From Pseudomonas fluvialis (GTDB lineage: Bacteria; Pseudomonadota; Gammaproteobacteria; Pseudomonadales; Pseudomonadaceae), in assembly GCF_002234375.1 (NCBI RefSeq), contig NZ_NMQV01000039.1:1-64000 (forward strand): a stretch of DNA of 64,000 nucleotides. Reading direction: 5' to 3'. How positions within the stretch are numbered: position 1 is the stretch's first letter; every line of letters starts with the position of its first letter. The translations under genes and the position numbers were made by a program. This document shows, in pieces, positions 1 to 9,558 of this stretch. Under the pieces are notes generated by a model that ran no database searches, was not told where the DNA came from, and saw only the letters and a list, made by a program, of their open reading frames with translations.

Positions 1-1842
1 GCTGGCCAGTTGCTGTTGCAGTTGGGCGATTTCGGCCTGCTGCTCGCTGCTGGGGCTGTCGAGTTTTTCCAGCTTGCGTAGCTGGGCCTTGAGCATGGCG
101 GCTTCGATCTTGGCTTTTTTCAGCGCCTCGTCCTGGCCGGCGGGAGCAGCGGCTGGCGGTGTGCTGGGCGTGCTGGCCTGGGCGGCCTGCAGGGCCTGTT
201 CGGCCGCCTGGGCCGCAGCGCGTAGCTCGCTGACCTGGTTCTGCAGCTCGGCGGTGTCGTGGATGGCCAGCTGTTTTTCCGCTTTTTTCAACGCCACCTG
301 AGCCATGCTCGCGGCAATCTTCAGGCGCTTGAGTTGCTCATCGGCAGGTGTGGTCTCGGCTGCCGGTGCAGGGCTGGCGGCTTGGGCTGCCTTGGCCTTG
401 GCTGCACGTTCTGCGCGTGCCTGGCGTTCGGCTTCCTTTTGCTCTTCGGCACGGCGCAGGCGTTCCTGACGCTGCTCAAAGCGCTGTTTGGAGTGTTCGG
501 CCTTGAGTTGCTTTTGTTCCAGCTCGCGGATTTCCGCTTTGGCCGCGCGGTAGTACTGCACCAGCGGGATGCTCGAAGGGCAAACATAGGCACAGGCGCC
601 ACACTCGATGCAGTCGAACAGGTTGTGTGCCTTGAGCTGTTCATGCTGTTGGCCGAGGGCAAAGAAATGCAGTTGCTGCGGCAACAGGCTGGCCGGACAG
701 GCGTCGGCGCATTCGCCGCAACGAATACACGGCAATGCGGGCGGCGCTGGCGGCAGTTCCTCGCGGGTGACGGCCAGCAGGCAGTTGCTGGTCTTGATCA
801 GCGGGACATCCAGAGAGGGCAGGCTAAAGCCCATCATCGGCCCGCCCATGATCAGGCGGTCGAGGCGCTGCTCTGCCAGACCGGCAAAGGCCAGCAGTTC
901 GCCAACCGGGGTGCCGATCAGCGCCTGCACATTGCCCGGGCGCGTCAGCGCTTCGCCAGTGAGGGTGGTGACGCGCGAGATCAGCGGCTTGCCCAGTACC
1001 ACGGCATCATGGATGGCAACACAGGTGCCGACGTTCTGGCAGAGCATGCCGATATCGGCAGGCAAGCCACCGGATGGCACTTCTTTGCCGGTGAGGATCT
1101 GGATCAGTTGTTTCTCGCCACCCGAGGGATACTTGGTGGGGAATACCTTGAGCGTGTAGCTGCGTTGCTGCAGGGCCTGACGCAGTGCGGCAATGGCTTC
1201 AGGCTTGTTGTCCTCGACACCAATCAGCACCTGGTTGGGCTGGATCAGTTGCACCAGGATGTCGATACCGGAGACCAGCTCGCTGGCGCGTTCGCGCATC
1301 AGTACATCGTCAGCGGTGATGTACGGCTCGCATTCGGTGCCGTTGATGATCAGCGTGTGGATCTTCTGCGAGGGGCGCGCGGTGAGCTTGGCCGCGCTGG
1401 GGAAGCCGGCGCCACCCAGGCCACTGATGCCGGCCTGGCGGATTTTCTCCAACAGCTCGCTGGCCGAGAGGTGCCGGTAGTCGGCACAGGGTTCTAGCTC
1501 GCACCAGGTGTCCTGGCCGTCGGTATCGATGACGATGGCCGGCGCACTGAAGCCCGATACATGCGGATAGGGTTGCTCGCCGATGAAGCTTACGGTGCCG
1601 GAGCTGGGAGCGTGTACGGCCGCGCTGATCAGGCCGTTGGCGGCGGCGATCAACTGGCCTTTGAGTACCTGTTCGCCAACCTGTACGCACGGCTCGGCGG
1701 GCGCACCAATATGCTGGGTGAGCGGCACAATCAGGCGGGCCGGCAGGGGCGCGGCGATGATCGGTGTGCGGTTGGACAGTGCCTTCTGTTCCGGCGGATG
1801 GATGCCGCCGGGAATATCCCAGATACGCAGTTCGGCATTCAT
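1..1842 (-). CDS. rsxC: Electron transport complex subunit RsxC/RnfC (3' end cut by window edge)
   Basis: Peripheral NADH-binding, Fe-S subunit of the Rnf/Rsx ion-translocating ferredoxin:NAD oxidoreductase. The frame is open from the ATG at 1842 to the window edge, giving 614 residues without a stop. Visible: a lipoyl-like N-terminal region, a Gly-rich nucleotide loop GLGGAGFP (about 141-148), and two 4Fe-4S motifs, [11 protein letters not shown] (C372, C375, C378, C382) and [11 protein letters not shown] (C411, C414, C417, C421). After residue 440 it becomes a Lys/Glu/Gln/Ala-rich coiled coil with a repeated unit, a tail known in gammaproteobacterial RnfC proteins. The start ATG overlaps the rsxB stop (ATGA), so translation is probably coupled. 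Family assignment is secure; the true C-terminus is outside the window. Confidence 0.97.
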   Translation of the reverse strand, partial: MNAELRIWDIPGGIHPPEQKALSNRTPIIAAPLPARLIVPLTQHIGAPAEPCVQVGEQVLKGQLIAAANGLISAAVHAPSSGTVSFIGEQPYPHVSGFSAPAIVIDTDGQDTWCELEPCADYRHLSASELLEKIRQAGISGLGGAGFPSAAKLTARPSQKIHTLIINGTECEPYITADDVLMRERASELVSGIDILVQLIQPNQVLIGVEDNKPEAIAALRQALQQRSYTLKVFPTKYPSGGEKQLIQILTGKEVPSGGLPADIGMLCQNVGTCVAIHDAVVLGKPLISRVTTLTGEALTRPGNVQALIGTPVGELLAFAGLAEQRLDRLIMGGPMMGFSLPSLDVPLIKTSNCLLAVTREELPPAPPALPCIRCGECADACPASLLPQQLHFFALGQQHEQLKAHNLFDCIECGACAYVCPSSIPLVQYYRAAKAEIRELEQKQLKAEHSKQRFEQRQERLRRAEEQKEAERQARAERAAKAKAAQAASPAPAAETTPADEQLKRLKIAASMAQVALKKAEKQLAIHDTAELQNQVSELRAAAQAAEQALQAAQASTPSTPPAAAPAGQDEALKKAKIEAAMLKAQLRKLEKLDSPSSEQQAEIAQLQQQLAS

Positions 1843-2414
1843 GCAGCATGCTCCCGGTCGGTGGCGATCAGTTGGCCGGGAGCCAGTGGCAGGCTCCATT
1901 TCCAGCCTTGCAGCGACTGGCCAAGCGGGATCATATCGATGCAATCCACCGGGCAAGGCTCCACGCAGAGGTCGCAGCCGGTGCATTCACTGCTGATCAC
2001 TGTGTGCATCTGTCGCGCGGCACCGACGATGGCATCTACCGGGCAGGCCTGGATGCACTTGGTACAGCCGATGCACTCGGCCTCGCGAATGAAGGCCACC
2101 ATGGGCGGTTTTTCACCTTCGGCAGCGTCCAGGGGCTCGGCTTCCACGTCGAGCAGGTCGGCCAGCGCCTGGATGGTCGCTTCACCGCCGGGTGGGCATT
2201 TATTGATCTTGTCGCCGTTGGCGATGGCCTCGGCGTAGGGCTTGCAGCCAGGGTAGCCACATTGGCCGCACTGGGTTTGTGGTAGCAGGGCATTGATCTG
2301 CTCGGCGATGGGGTCGCCCTCTACCTTGAAACGTACCGCGGCGAAACCGAGGATGGCGCCGGCCAGCAGACACAGGACAAGCAGTGCCGCAACGGCAATC
2401 AGCACCAGGCTCAT
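1839..2414 (-). CDS. rsxB: Electron transport complex subunit RsxB/RnfB
   Basis: Ferredoxin-like subunit that carries electrons between the soluble donor and the membrane part of the Rnf complex. 191 residues: an N-terminal membrane anchor (about 3-26), a four-Cys Fe-S domain (C49, C52, C57, C73) and a 2x[4Fe-4S] ferredoxin domain (C114, C117, C120, C124 and C144, C147, C150, C154). All expected cysteines are present, so it looks functional. It overlaps rsxC by four bases and its start overlaps the rsxA stop (rsxA ends at 2411), indicating a tightly coupled operon transcribed leftwards. Confidence 0.97.
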   Translation of the reverse strand: MSLVLIAVAALLVLCLLAGAILGFAAVRFKVEGDPIAEQINALLPQTQCGQCGYPGCKPYAEAIANGDKINKCPPGGEATIQALADLLDVEAEPLDAAEGEKPPMVAFIREAECIGCTKCIQACPVDAIVGAARQMHTVISSECTGCDLCVEPCPVDCIDMIPLGQSLQGWKWSLPLAPGQLIATDREHAA

Positions 2415-2995
2415 AGCTTGATCAACCCGGCAAAGCCCATGAAGGCCAGTGACATCAGGCCGGCGGTGATCATGCCGATGGAGGCGCCCTGGAAGGGCTT
2501 GGGCACATCGGCAATGGCGATACGCTCACGCAGCGCTGCGAACAGCACTAGCACCAGAGAGAAGCCCAGGCCGGCGGCAAAACCGTTGAGGCTGGCGCTG
2601 AGGAAGGTGTATTCGCTGCGGTTGGCATTAAGCAAGGCCACCCCCAGAACGATGCAGTTGGTGGTGATCAGCGGCAGGAAGATGCCCAGCACCCGATACA
2701 GCAACGGACTGGTCTTTTGCACCACCATCTCGGTGAACTGCACCACCACGGCAATGACCAGAATGAAACTCATGGTGCGCAGGTATTCCAGGTCCAGCGG
2801 CTTGAGCACATAGTGCTGCAGCAGATAGCTGCAGATGGCCGCCAGGGTCAGCACGAAGGTGGTGGCCAGCGACAAACCAAGCGCGGTCTCGATCTTCTTC
2901 GATACGCCCATGAACGGGCACAGGCCGAGGAACTGCACCAGTACGAAGTTGTTCACCAGAATGGCGCTCACCATGATCAGGGCGAGTTCGGTCAT
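2411..2995 (-). CDS. rsxA: Electron transport complex subunit RsxA/RnfA
   Basis: Integral membrane subunit of the Rnf complex, homologous to NqrE, which is also encoded in this window at 51176. 194 residues with about six hydrophobic helices; the N-terminal stretch [18 protein letters not shown] is diagnostic. The longest ORF starts six codons upstream (3013), but the start MTELALI at 2995 gives the length usual for the family. First gene of the rsxABC operon, 151 bp downstream of metG on the same strand, with a terminator-like hairpin between them. Confidence 0.97.
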   Translation of the reverse strand: MTELALIMVSAILVNNFVLVQFLGLCPFMGVSKKIETALGLSLATTFVLTLAAICSYLLQHYVLKPLDLEYLRTMSFILVIAVVVQFTEMVVQKTSPLLYRVLGIFLPLITTNCIVLGVALLNANRSEYTFLSASLNGFAAGLGFSLVLVLFAALRERIAIADVPKPFQGASIGMITAGLMSLAFMGFAGLIKL

Positions 2996-3042
2996 GCGCT
3001 GTGCCTCATGCAAAAGAGCATCGCAGATGGGCCTGGGGGAGA

Positions 3043-3075
3043 AAATTAGGCGGCTTATTATCTGGAGAAGCCGCC
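3043..3075 (-). terminator. Hairpin after metG
   Basis: Inverted repeat GGCGGCTT (3049-3056) / AAGCCGCC (3068-3075), a perfect 8-bp stem with an 11-base loop. Reading on the minus strand it is followed by TAATTTTC, a weak U-rich tract. It lies between metG and rsxA and probably ends or attenuates metG transcription before the rsx operon. Confidence 0.55.
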
Positions 3076-3146
3076 ATGTGCTGCAAGCTGCAAGTGACTG
3101 CCCGCCCGTGGCATGGCATCGCTTGCGCCTGCTGCCCGCGGCGTAG

Positions 3147-5189
3147 CTATTTGACCCGTTGTCCCGGCTTGGCGCCGCTGTCCGGGCTGAGCAGGTAGAT
3201 TTCGCTGCCGCCGGGGCCGGCGGCCAGCACCATGCCTTCGCTGATGCCGAACTTCATCTTGCGCGGGGCCAGGTTGGCCACGTACAGGGTCAGGCGGCCT
3301 TCCAGCTCGCTCGGGTTCGGGTAGGCGCTCTTGATGCCGCTGAACACGTTGCGCTTGGCGTCGCCGATATCCAGGGTCAGGCGCAGCAGTTTGTCGGCGC
3401 CTTCGACGAACTCGCACTTCTCGATCAGCGCGATGCGCAGGTCGACGGCGGCAAAGGCGTCGAAGTTGATCTCGGCGGCCAGCGGGTCCTTGCTCAGTTC
3501 GCCATTGCCGGCGGCGGCCGGTGCGGCGTTCTCGGCGGCGAGGTCTTCCTTGGAGGCTTCGATCATGGCGTCGATTTTTGCCGGCTCGATGCGGGTCAGC
3601 AGCGGGTTGAACGGATTCAGTTGGTGGTTGGCCAGCGGCGTGGCCAGATCGGCCCAGCTCAGTGGCGCTACATTGAGGAAGGCCTCGGCATCGGCAGCCA
3701 GCTTGGGTAGCACGGGTTTCAGCATGATCACCAGCTGGCGGAACAGGTTGACGCCCAGGGCGCAGATTTCCTGCACTTCGGCCTGCTTGCCTTCCACCTT
3801 GTTCAGTGACCACGGCGCCTTGTCGGCGATCCAGGCATTGGCGCGGTCGGCCAGGGCCATGATTTCGCGCATGGCGCGGGCGAAGTCGCGGGCCTCGTAG
3901 GCGTCGGCAATGCTCGGCGCGGCGGCCTGGAAGGCGTCCCACAGTTCCGGCTCGGGATTGGCGCTGACCAGTACGCCGTTATTGCCCTTGTGGATAAAAC
4001 CGGCGCAGCGGCTGGCGATGTTGACCACCTTGCCGACCAGGTCAGCATTGACCTTCTGCACGAAGTCCTCGAGGTTGAGGTCGAGGTCATCGACGCTGCG
4101 GCCCAGCTTGCTGGCGTAGTAGTAACGCAGGTATTCCGGGTTCAGGTGATCCAGATAGGTGCGCGCCTTGATGAAGGTGCCGCGCGACTTGGACATCTTC
4201 TGGCCGTTGACGGTCAGGTAGCCGTGCACGTTGACCGCGGTGGGCTTGCGGTAGCCGGCGCCTTCGAGCATGGCCGGCCAGAACAGGGCGTGGAAGTTGA
4301 CGATATCCTTGCCGATGAAGTGGTACAGCTCGGCGGTGGAGTCCGGGGCCCAGTAAGCGTCGAAATCCAGCTCCGGGCGCTTGGCGCAGAGGTTCTTGAA
4401 GCTGGCCATGTAGCCGACCGGGGCGTCCAGCCAGACATAGAAGTACTTGCCCGGCTCATCGGGAATCTCGAAGCCGAAGTAGGGCGCGTCGCGGGAGATG
4501 TCCCACTCCTGCAGGCCACCATCCAGCCATTCGGCGATCTTGTTGGCCACGGCATCCTGCAGGGTGCCGCTGCGCGTCCAGCTTTTCAGCATGGCTTCGA
4601 AGTCGGGCAGCTTGAAGAAGAAGTGCTTGGATTCCTTGAGCACCGGCACGGCGCCGGAAATGGCCGAGCGTGGGTTCTTCAGGTCGGTCGGCGCGTAGGT
4701 GGCGCCACACTTCTCGCAGTTGTCGCCGTACTGGTCCTCGGCTGCGCACTTGGGGCAGGTGCCCTTGATGAAGCGGTCGGCGAGGAACATGCCCTTCTCG
4801 GGGTCGAAATACTGGGTTACCGAACGGGTGGCGATGTGGCCCTTGTCGCGCAACGCCAGGTAGATGCCCGAGGCCAGCTCGCGGTTTTCTTCGGCGTGGG
4901 TCGAGTGGTAGTTGTCGAAGTCGACCAGGAAGTCGGCGAAGTCGGCGCTGTGCTCGGCCTGCACGTTGGCGATCAGCTGTTCCGGGGTAATCCCTTCCTT
5001 CTCGGCGCGCAGCATGATCGCCGAACCGTGGGCGTCGTCGGCGCAGACGTAGGTGCACTGGTTGCCGCGCAGTTTCTGGAAACGCACCCACATGTCGGTC
5101 TGGATGTACTCGAGCATGTGGCCCAGGTGAATGGAGCCATTGGCGTAGGGCAGGGCGCTGGTAACGAGAATCTTGCGGGCTTCGGACAT
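3147..5189 (-). CDS. metG: Methionine--tRNA ligase
   Basis: Charges tRNA-Met with methionine in the cytoplasm. 680 residues, the long dimeric form. Visible: class I signature HLGH near the N-terminus, a zinc knuckle built from CPKC and CEKC pairs in the connective domain, the KMSKS loop (KMSKSRG), the anticodon-binding helical domain, and a C-terminal EMAP/Trbp111-like tRNA-binding domain joined through an Ala-rich linker (about residues 550-565). A -10-like TATAGT (minus strand, 5228-5233) sits about 40 bases upstream of the ATG in the divergent region shared with apbC. Confidence 0.98.
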   Translation of the reverse strand: MSEARKILVTSALPYANGSIHLGHMLEYIQTDMWVRFQKLRGNQCTYVCADDAHGSAIMLRAEKEGITPEQLIANVQAEHSADFADFLVDFDNYHSTHAEENRELASGIYLALRDKGHIATRSVTQYFDPEKGMFLADRFIKGTCPKCAAEDQYGDNCEKCGATYAPTDLKNPRSAISGAVPVLKESKHFFFKLPDFEAMLKSWTRSGTLQDAVANKIAEWLDGGLQEWDISRDAPYFGFEIPDEPGKYFYVWLDAPVGYMASFKNLCAKRPELDFDAYWAPDSTAELYHFIGKDIVNFHALFWPAMLEGAGYRKPTAVNVHGYLTVNGQKMSKSRGTFIKARTYLDHLNPEYLRYYYASKLGRSVDDLDLNLEDFVQKVNADLVGKVVNIASRCAGFIHKGNNGVLVSANPEPELWDAFQAAAPSIADAYEARDFARAMREIMALADRANAWIADKAPWSLNKVEGKQAEVQEICALGVNLFRQLVIMLKPVLPKLAADAEAFLNVAPLSWADLATPLANHQLNPFNPLLTRIEPAKIDAMIEASKEDLAAENAAPAAAGNGELSKDPLAAEINFDAFAAVDLRIALIEKCEFVEGADKLLRLTLDIGDAKRNVFSGIKSAYPNPSELEGRLTLYVANLAPRKMKFGISEGMVLAAGPGGSEIYLLSPDSGAKPGQRVK

Positions 5190-5332
5190 GGTGAGCGGGC
5201 CATCGGGTGTTACAAAGGAAGTCGGGCACTATAAAGCAGCCGCCAGTTGCAAGCCACCCGCCGTGCGCTCGCTGTGGCGCGCGCTGCTGGTATGATGCCC
5301 GCCTGTTTTGCTCAGTCTTTTGGAGTTGCCCC

Positions 5333-6421
5333 ATGAGCGCCGTTACCCGCCAAGCGGTCGAAGCCTGCCTGCGTCAGTTCACCGATCCTCATCTCAATCA
5401 GGACCCCGTCTCTGCCGGCTGTCTGCGTGAGGTCGATATCCAGGGCGAACGGCTGAGCGTGCGCCTGGAACTTGGCTATGCCGCCGGGCTATTCAAGAGT
5501 GGCTGGGCGCAAATGTTGCAAATGGCCCTGGAGAATCTGCCGGGAGTGAGTGCGGCGCAGGTGCAGGTCGATGTGCAGATTGCTGCGCATGCTGGAGCAG
5601 GCCAGGTGCCGGCACTGGCTGGAGTGAAAAACATCATCGCAGTGGCTTCGGGCAAGGGCGGGGTGGGCAAGTCCACCACGGCAGCCAACCTGGCGCTGGC
5701 CCTGGCGCGTGAAGGGGCGCGGGTAGGTATGCTCGATGCGGACATCTATGGCCCCAGCCAGGGCTTGATGTTCGGCATTGCTGAGGGTACTCGCCCGCAG
5801 GTGCGTGAGCAGAAGTACTTCGTGCCGTTGCAGGCGCATGGCGTTCAGGTGATGTCCATGGCCTTTCTGGCGGATGACAACACGCCGATGGTCTGGCGTG
5901 GGCCGATGGTGTCCGGGGCGCTGATTCAATTGATTACCCAGACAGCCTGGGACGAGCTGGACTACCTGGTCGTCGATATGCCGCCGGGTACCGGCGATAT
6001 TCAGCTGACCCTGGCGCAGAAAGTGCCGGTTAGCGGTAGCGTGATTGTGACCACGCCCCAGGACATAGCCCTTCTGGATGCCCGCAAAGGCATCGAGATG
6101 TTCCGCAAGGTACATATTCCGGTATTGGGTGTTGTGGAAAACATGGCGGTGCATATCTGCAGTAACTGCGGGCATGCCGAGCATCTGTTCGGTGAAGGCG
6201 GCGGCGAGAAACTGGCCGCGCAGTATGCTGTCGACCTGCTGGCGTCACTGCCTTTGTCGATGGCCATTCGTATGCAATGCGATGGCGGCCGACCGACCAC
6301 CATCGCCGATCCGGAAAGCCAGATCGCCATGCTCTACCAGCAGATGGCGCGTACCGTCGGTGCCCGCCTGAGCCAGTTGAGTCAGGCGGGGGTGCCGAGC
6401 ATCAGTGTCAGTGATGACTGA
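5333..6421 (+). CDS. apbC: Iron-sulfur cluster carrier protein ApbC/Mrp
   Basis: P-loop NTPase that carries and transfers Fe-S clusters in the cytoplasm. 362 residues: N-terminal DUF59/MIP18-like domain (about 1-80), deviant Walker A GKGGVGKST (around 108), the ADIYGPSQ segment typical of the Mrp family, and a C-terminal CSNCG motif that binds the bridging cluster. The ATG at 5333 follows the SD-like TTGGAG and gives the family length; the frame remains open upstream to 5207 but that extension contains the likely promoter (TATGAT at 5291-5296). Divergent from metG. Confidence 0.97.
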   Translation: MSAVTRQAVEACLRQFTDPHLNQDPVSAGCLREVDIQGERLSVRLELGYAAGLFKSGWAQMLQMALENLPGVSAAQVQVDVQIAAHAGAGQVPALAGVKNIIAVASGKGGVGKSTTAANLALALAREGARVGMLDADIYGPSQGLMFGIAEGTRPQVREQKYFVPLQAHGVQVMSMAFLADDNTPMVWRGPMVSGALIQLITQTAWDELDYLVVDMPPGTGDIQLTLAQKVPVSGSVIVTTPQDIALLDARKGIEMFRKVHIPVLGVVENMAVHICSNCGHAEHLFGEGGGEKLAAQYAVDLLASLPLSMAIRMQCDGGRPTTIADPESQIAMLYQQMARTVGARLSQLSQAGVPSISVSDD

Positions 6422-6428
6422 TGGGCAT

Positions 6429-6446
6429 AGGCGGCCTGTGCCGCCT
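6429..6446. terminator. Hairpin between convergent apbC and hemerythrin genes
   Basis: AGGCGGC / GCCGCCT, 7-bp perfect stem with a 4-base loop (CTGT), eight bases after the apbC stop. No U-run follows on either strand, so terminator function is uncertain. Confidence 0.4.
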
Positions 6447-6448
6447 GC

Positions 6449-6898
6449 TTAGCCGAAGAACTTGCCGAGCATGCGTGAGACAAAGCCCTGGTCCAGGCTT
6501 TTTTTCACGCACGGCACATAGTGCTGGTCTTCGCGCTTGATGTGATTGATCAGCCATAGACCGATGTCTACGCGTAGCTCGCGTGCCACGCGCATCGGAT
6601 CCGCGCCCTGATCAAGCCGCACTGCATAGTTGTTGGCACGTTCACGGAAGGCCTCATGCACTTGTCGGTGAGCTGCCAGCATGGCGTAGCCGGCCTTTTC
6701 CATCAGTGACTCTTCGAAGGTGTTGTGGGAAATCGCGTAGTCGATCAGCCCGCGTACGATCAGGCTGACCTGTTCACTGGCTTCGGCGGCAATGGCCGCT
6801 TCGATCTCGGCAAAGTAGTCGAACAGGCGTCTGTGTTGCTGGTCGATGATATCGATGCCCGTCTCGAACTCGCTGGACCAACTGATTTCAAAACCCAT
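6449..6898 (-). CDS. Bacteriohemerythrin
   Basis: O2-binding di-iron four-helix-bundle protein of the cytoplasm; single-domain bacteriohemerythrins bind and may deliver oxygen at low O2. From the ATG at 6898 it has 149 residues and all seven iron ligands of the family can be placed: H22, H58, E62, H77, H81, H119, D124. An in-frame ATG five codons upstream (6913) has no ribosome-binding site, whereas 6898 has GGAAG at a good distance, so 6898 is preferred. Upstream lies an ANR/FNR-like dyad (6986-6999), which fits low-oxygen expression. Convergent with apbC. Confidence 0.93.
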   Translation of the reverse strand: MGFEISWSSEFETGIDIIDQQHRRLFDYFAEIEAAIAAEASEQVSLIVRGLIDYAISHNTFEESLMEKAGYAMLAAHRQVHEAFRERANNYAVRLDQGADPMRVARELRVDIGLWLINHIKREDQHYVPCVKKSLDQGFVSRMLGKFFG

Positions 6899-6985
6899 AG
6901 TGCGTGCTTCCATGTCATTTATTGTTGTTGTTGCCGGCTAAAAACCATGCAAAAAGTATGGTGTTTATTTTCTGGCGCTAGCCCT

Positions 6986-6999
6986 TTGACATGGATCAA
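6986..6999 (-). promoter_or_regulatory. Candidate ANR/FNR-type box upstream of the hemerythrin gene
   Basis: TTGACATGGATCAA matches the ANR/FNR consensus TTGAT-N4-ATCAA with one mismatch. On the minus strand it lies about 35 bases before a -10-like CATACT (6955-6960), roughly the spacing of an activator centred near -41. Inference from motif and position only. Confidence 0.5.
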
Positions 7000-7037
7000 G
7001 CTCTGGCGCTTTTGCGGGAAGGCTTTTCGGCGCGCAT

Positions 7038-7064
7038 AAAAAAACCCGCCGAAGCGGGTTTTTT
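7038..7064. terminator. Rho-independent terminator after the cold-shock gene
   Basis: AACCCGC-CGAA-GCGGGTT stem-loop flanked by an A-run on the left and a T-run on the right, so it can act on both strands. It lies 15 bases beyond the end of the cold-shock gene on the minus strand. Confidence 0.9.
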
Positions 7065-7078
7065 CAGTGCGGAGGGGT

Positions 7079-7288
7079 TCAGATAACCTGAACTTCCTCG
7101 GCCTGCATGCCTTTCTGGCCGCGAGTAGCGACGAAAGACACGTTCTGACCTTCTTTCAGGCTCTTGAAGCCGTCGCCTTGGATGGCTTTGAAGTGCACGA
7201 ACAGGTCGTCACCGGATTGCGGGGTGATGAAGCCGAAGCCTTTCTCATCGTTGAACCACTTGACTACGCCAGTTTGACGATTGGACAT
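7079..7288 (-). CDS. Cold-shock protein (CspA family)
   Basis: Small RNA/ssDNA-binding protein with a single OB-fold cold-shock domain, 69 residues. RNP1-like KGFGFI and RNP2-like DLFVHF motifs are intact. The ATG at 7288 has a strong SD (AAGGAG six bases upstream); the longer ORF upstream to 7408 has no family similarity. The gene ends at a strong terminator, so it is monocistronic. It is divergent from dcd across a 279-bp region; csp genes of this family often have long structured leaders, but I cannot fix the transcription start here. Role likely RNA chaperone; cold induction is not shown by the sequence. Confidence 0.95.
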   Translation of the reverse strand: MSNRQTGVVKWFNDEKGFGFITPQSGDDLFVHFKAIQGDGFKSLKEGQNVSFVATRGQKGMQAEEVQVI

Positions 7289-7567
7289 GATGTATCTCCT
7301 TGAGACGATGGGTATTCCATCTCCGGAACGGCCCGGACATGGACTGAGTGCAGCGAGCAAAAGGAGTCGTCGGATCCAGCGATCAGGTAGCGATTCACGG
7401 TGACACAATGCAAACAGGCCGCCACAGTAGCCCCTTTGCGGTCATTAAGCCAGGGAAACTTCGCTTTATTTCCAGAGGCTGCTGGCGCTGGCGGATTGAC
7501 CGGTGGCGCCAGCCCGTTAAGATGCGCGCTGTTTTCTCTTTTTATCCAGCTTCTCAGGACGCCCGCC

Positions 7568-8134
7568 ATGAGCATCAAATCGGACAAGTGGATTCGCCGC
7601 ATGGCGCAGGAACACGGCATGATCGAACCCTTCGTCGAGCGCCAGGTGCGTACCGAAGGCAGTGAGCGCCTGATCTCCTACGGCGTGTCCAGCTACGGCT
7701 ACGATGTGCGCTGCGCCGACGAGTTCAAGGTGTTCACCAATATCCACTCGGCCACCGTGGACCCGAAGAACTTCGATGAGAAGAGCTTTGTCGATGTCAA
7801 AGGTCCGGTGTGCATCATTCCGCCGAACTCCTTCGCCCTGGCGCGCACCGTCGAGTATTTCCGTATTCCACGCGATGTGCTGACCATCTGCCTGGGCAAG
7901 AGCACCTATGCACGCTGCGGCATCATCGTCAATGTGACGCCGCTGGAGCCGGAGTGGGAGGGGCATGTGACCCTGGAGTTTTCCAATACCACCACGCTGC
8001 CGGCGAAGATCTATGCCAACGAGGGCGTGGCGCAGATGCTCTTCCTGCAGTCGGACGAGCCCTGCGAAGTGTCCTACAAGGATCGCGGCGGCAAGTACCA
8101 GGGACAGACTGGCGTTACCCTGCCGCGTACCTGA
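7568..8134 (+). CDS. dcd: dCTP deaminase
   Basis: Deaminates dCTP to dUTP, feeding dUMP/dTTP synthesis. 188 residues, the usual length of the homotrimeric enzyme. Conserved SYGYDVRC near residue 38, the nucleotide-binding GKSTYAR segment near 112 and the [18 protein letters not shown] catalytic block near 125-142 are all present. The ATG at 7568 (MSIKSDKW) is chosen although the frame is open to 7400, because this is the family N-terminus. Followed at once by a bidirectional terminator. Confidence 0.97.
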   Translation: MSIKSDKWIRRMAQEHGMIEPFVERQVRTEGSERLISYGVSSYGYDVRCADEFKVFTNIHSATVDPKNFDEKSFVDVKGPVCIIPPNSFALARTVEYFRIPRDVLTICLGKSTYARCGIIVNVTPLEPEWEGHVTLEFSNTTTLPAKIYANEGVAQMLFLQSDEPCEVSYKDRGGKYQGQTGVTLPRT

Positions 8135-8142
8135 TGTGACAA

Positions 8143-8192
8143 GCCAACAAAAAGCCCCGCCCGGTGTGTGCCGTGCGGGGCTTTTTGTTGGC
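8143..8192. terminator. Bidirectional terminator between dcd and ppiA
   Basis: Long inverted repeat: CCAACAAAAAGCCCCGC on the left and GCGGGGCTTTTTGTTGG on the right, with an A-run and a T-run that serve opposite strands. It sits exactly between two convergent genes. Confidence 0.92.
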
Positions 8193-8194
8193 TG

Positions 8195-8749
8195 TTACAG
8201 GCGTTTGGCGCTGATGATCAGTACCGGTTCTTGTGGCACGTTCTGGTGCATGCCATACATGCCGGTGGGCACCTTGGCGATGGCGTCGACCACCTCCATG
8301 CCCTTGACCACCTTGCCGAACACCGCGTAGCCAAAGTCGCGTGCGCCATTGTCGAGGAAGGCGTTATCGGCGTGGTTGATGAAGAACTGGCTGGTGGCCG
8401 AGTCGACAGCCTGGGTGCGGGCCATGGCGATGCTGCCGCGCAGGTTCTTCAGGCCATTGTTGGCTTCGTTGCGGATCGGTGCGCGGGTGCGCTTTTGCTG
8501 CATGTCCTTGTCAAAACCACCCCCCTGAATCATGAAGTCGGGAATTACGCGATGGAATTGCGTGCCGTCGTAGTGGCCGTCTTCGACATAGGCCAGGAAG
8601 TTTTCCACGCTGATCGGTGCCTTGCCGGCATCCAGTTCCAGTTCGATCTCGCCCATGCTGGTGGTAAGCAGCACGCGCGGATTGTCGGCAGCCAGCAGTT
8701 GGGCGCTGAAAACCAGGGCGCAGGTGGCGAGCAACAGACGTTTGAGCAT
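8195..8749 (-). CDS. ppiA: Peptidyl-prolyl cis-trans isomerase, periplasmic cyclophilin (PpiA-like)
   Basis: Cyclophilin that isomerises X-Pro bonds. 184 residues with an N-terminal signal peptide (about 1-21, ending SAQLLAA), so exported to the periplasm. Cyclophilin core motifs are visible: [13 protein letters not shown], the [11 protein letters not shown] region and [10 protein letters not shown]. It starts two bases after the stop of the upstream hydrolase gene on the same strand, so the two are probably co-transcribed. Distinguished from the cytoplasmic PpiB by the signal peptide. Confidence 0.94.
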   Translation of the reverse strand: MLKRLLLATCALVFSAQLLAADNPRVLLTTSMGEIELELDAGKAPISVENFLAYVEDGHYDGTQFHRVIPDFMIQGGGFDKDMQQKRTRAPIRNEANNGLKNLRGSIAMARTQAVDSATSQFFINHADNAFLDNGARDFGYAVFGKVVKGMEVVDAIAKVPTGMYGMHQNVPQEPVLIISAKRL

Positions 8750-8751
8750 GA

Positions 8752-9558
8752 TCAGTCCTTCTTGGTGGTGGGGGAATCGAGTTCATGGAGAAAGGCCAGC
8801 AGGCACTGGTTGAAGGCCTCGGGTTGATCCATGGGCGTGGCGTGGCGTGAGTCTTCGATGACCACCAGCCGGCCATGGGGCAACTGTTGCACATAAGCCT
8901 GTTTGCTCGCCACTGACGTGTAGTCGCGGTCGGCACTGACCACCAGGCACGGGCAGCTGATGCGCCCCAGGTGTTCGCGCACACTCCAGCCGATGATCGC
9001 ATCGAGGGCGCTCAGGTAGGCGCGCTTGTCATTTTCCGGCCAGCGTTGCTGGATTTTCTCGCGCAGAGCCTGTTGTTCGGCCTTGGGGAACAGCAGGCGG
9101 CCCAGCCCGTTGGCGATTTGTTCCATGCTCAGCAGGCGCGACAGGCTCCAGCGCTTGGCGATTTCCAGCCAGTCACGCAGGCTGTGCGCCTTGACCTCCG
9201 GGCCGCTGTTGACCACGGTGAGGCTGCGTAGCAGCTGCGGTTGGTCGACGGCCAACTGGAAGCCGACCATGCCGCCCATGCTGATGCCCACCAGGTGTAC
9301 CGGCGGAAGCTCTAGGTGGCGGATCAGCGCGCCGACGTCTTCGGCAAAGCCGGCAATGCTGTAACGCTCGCGGGGCTTGTCGGAGCGGCCATGGCCGCGC
9401 AGGTCGAGACTGATGACCTGGAAGTGTTGCTTGAGTACCGGTAGCTGGTATTCCCAGTCGCGTGTGCTGGAGCCCAGGCCGTGTACCAGTAGCACGGGCT
9501 GGCCGCGGCCATGGATTTCGTAGTGCAGGCGGCAGTCGCCCTGTTTGAACTCAGACAT
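8752..9558 (-). CDS. Alpha/beta fold hydrolase
   Basis: 268 residues with the alpha/beta-hydrolase fold: oxyanion HGLGSS (around 28), nucleophile elbow GISMGGM (Ser near 95), an Asp in DRD near 213 and catalytic His in the SRHATP segment near 240. Substrate unknown; the fold covers esterases, lactonases and C-C hydrolases. Start MSEFKQG at 9558 is preferred over the 21-codon longer frame, which overlaps the upstream gene. Its start overlaps the end of the LysR gene by eight bases and its stop is two bases from the ppiA start, so LysR-hydrolase-ppiA form one leftward unit. Confidence 0.9.
   Translation of the reverse strand: MSEFKQGDCRLHYEIHGRGQPVLLVHGLGSSTRDWEYQLPVLKQHFQVISLDLRGHGRSDKPRERYSIAGFAEDVGALIRHLELPPVHLVGISMGGMVGFQLAVDQPQLLRSLTVVNSGPEVKAHSLRDWLEIAKRWSLSRLLSMEQIANGLGRLLFPKAEQQALREKIQQRWPENDKRAYLSALDAIIGWSVREHLGRISCPCLVVSADRDYTSVASKQAYVQQLPHGRLVVIEDSRHATPMDQPEAFNQCLLAFLHELDSPTTKKD

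Noticed and set aside
5207..5332. Longer N-terminus for apbC
   Set aside because: The extra 42 codons include the probable promoter (TATGAT) and have no family similarity; the SD supports the ATG at 5333.
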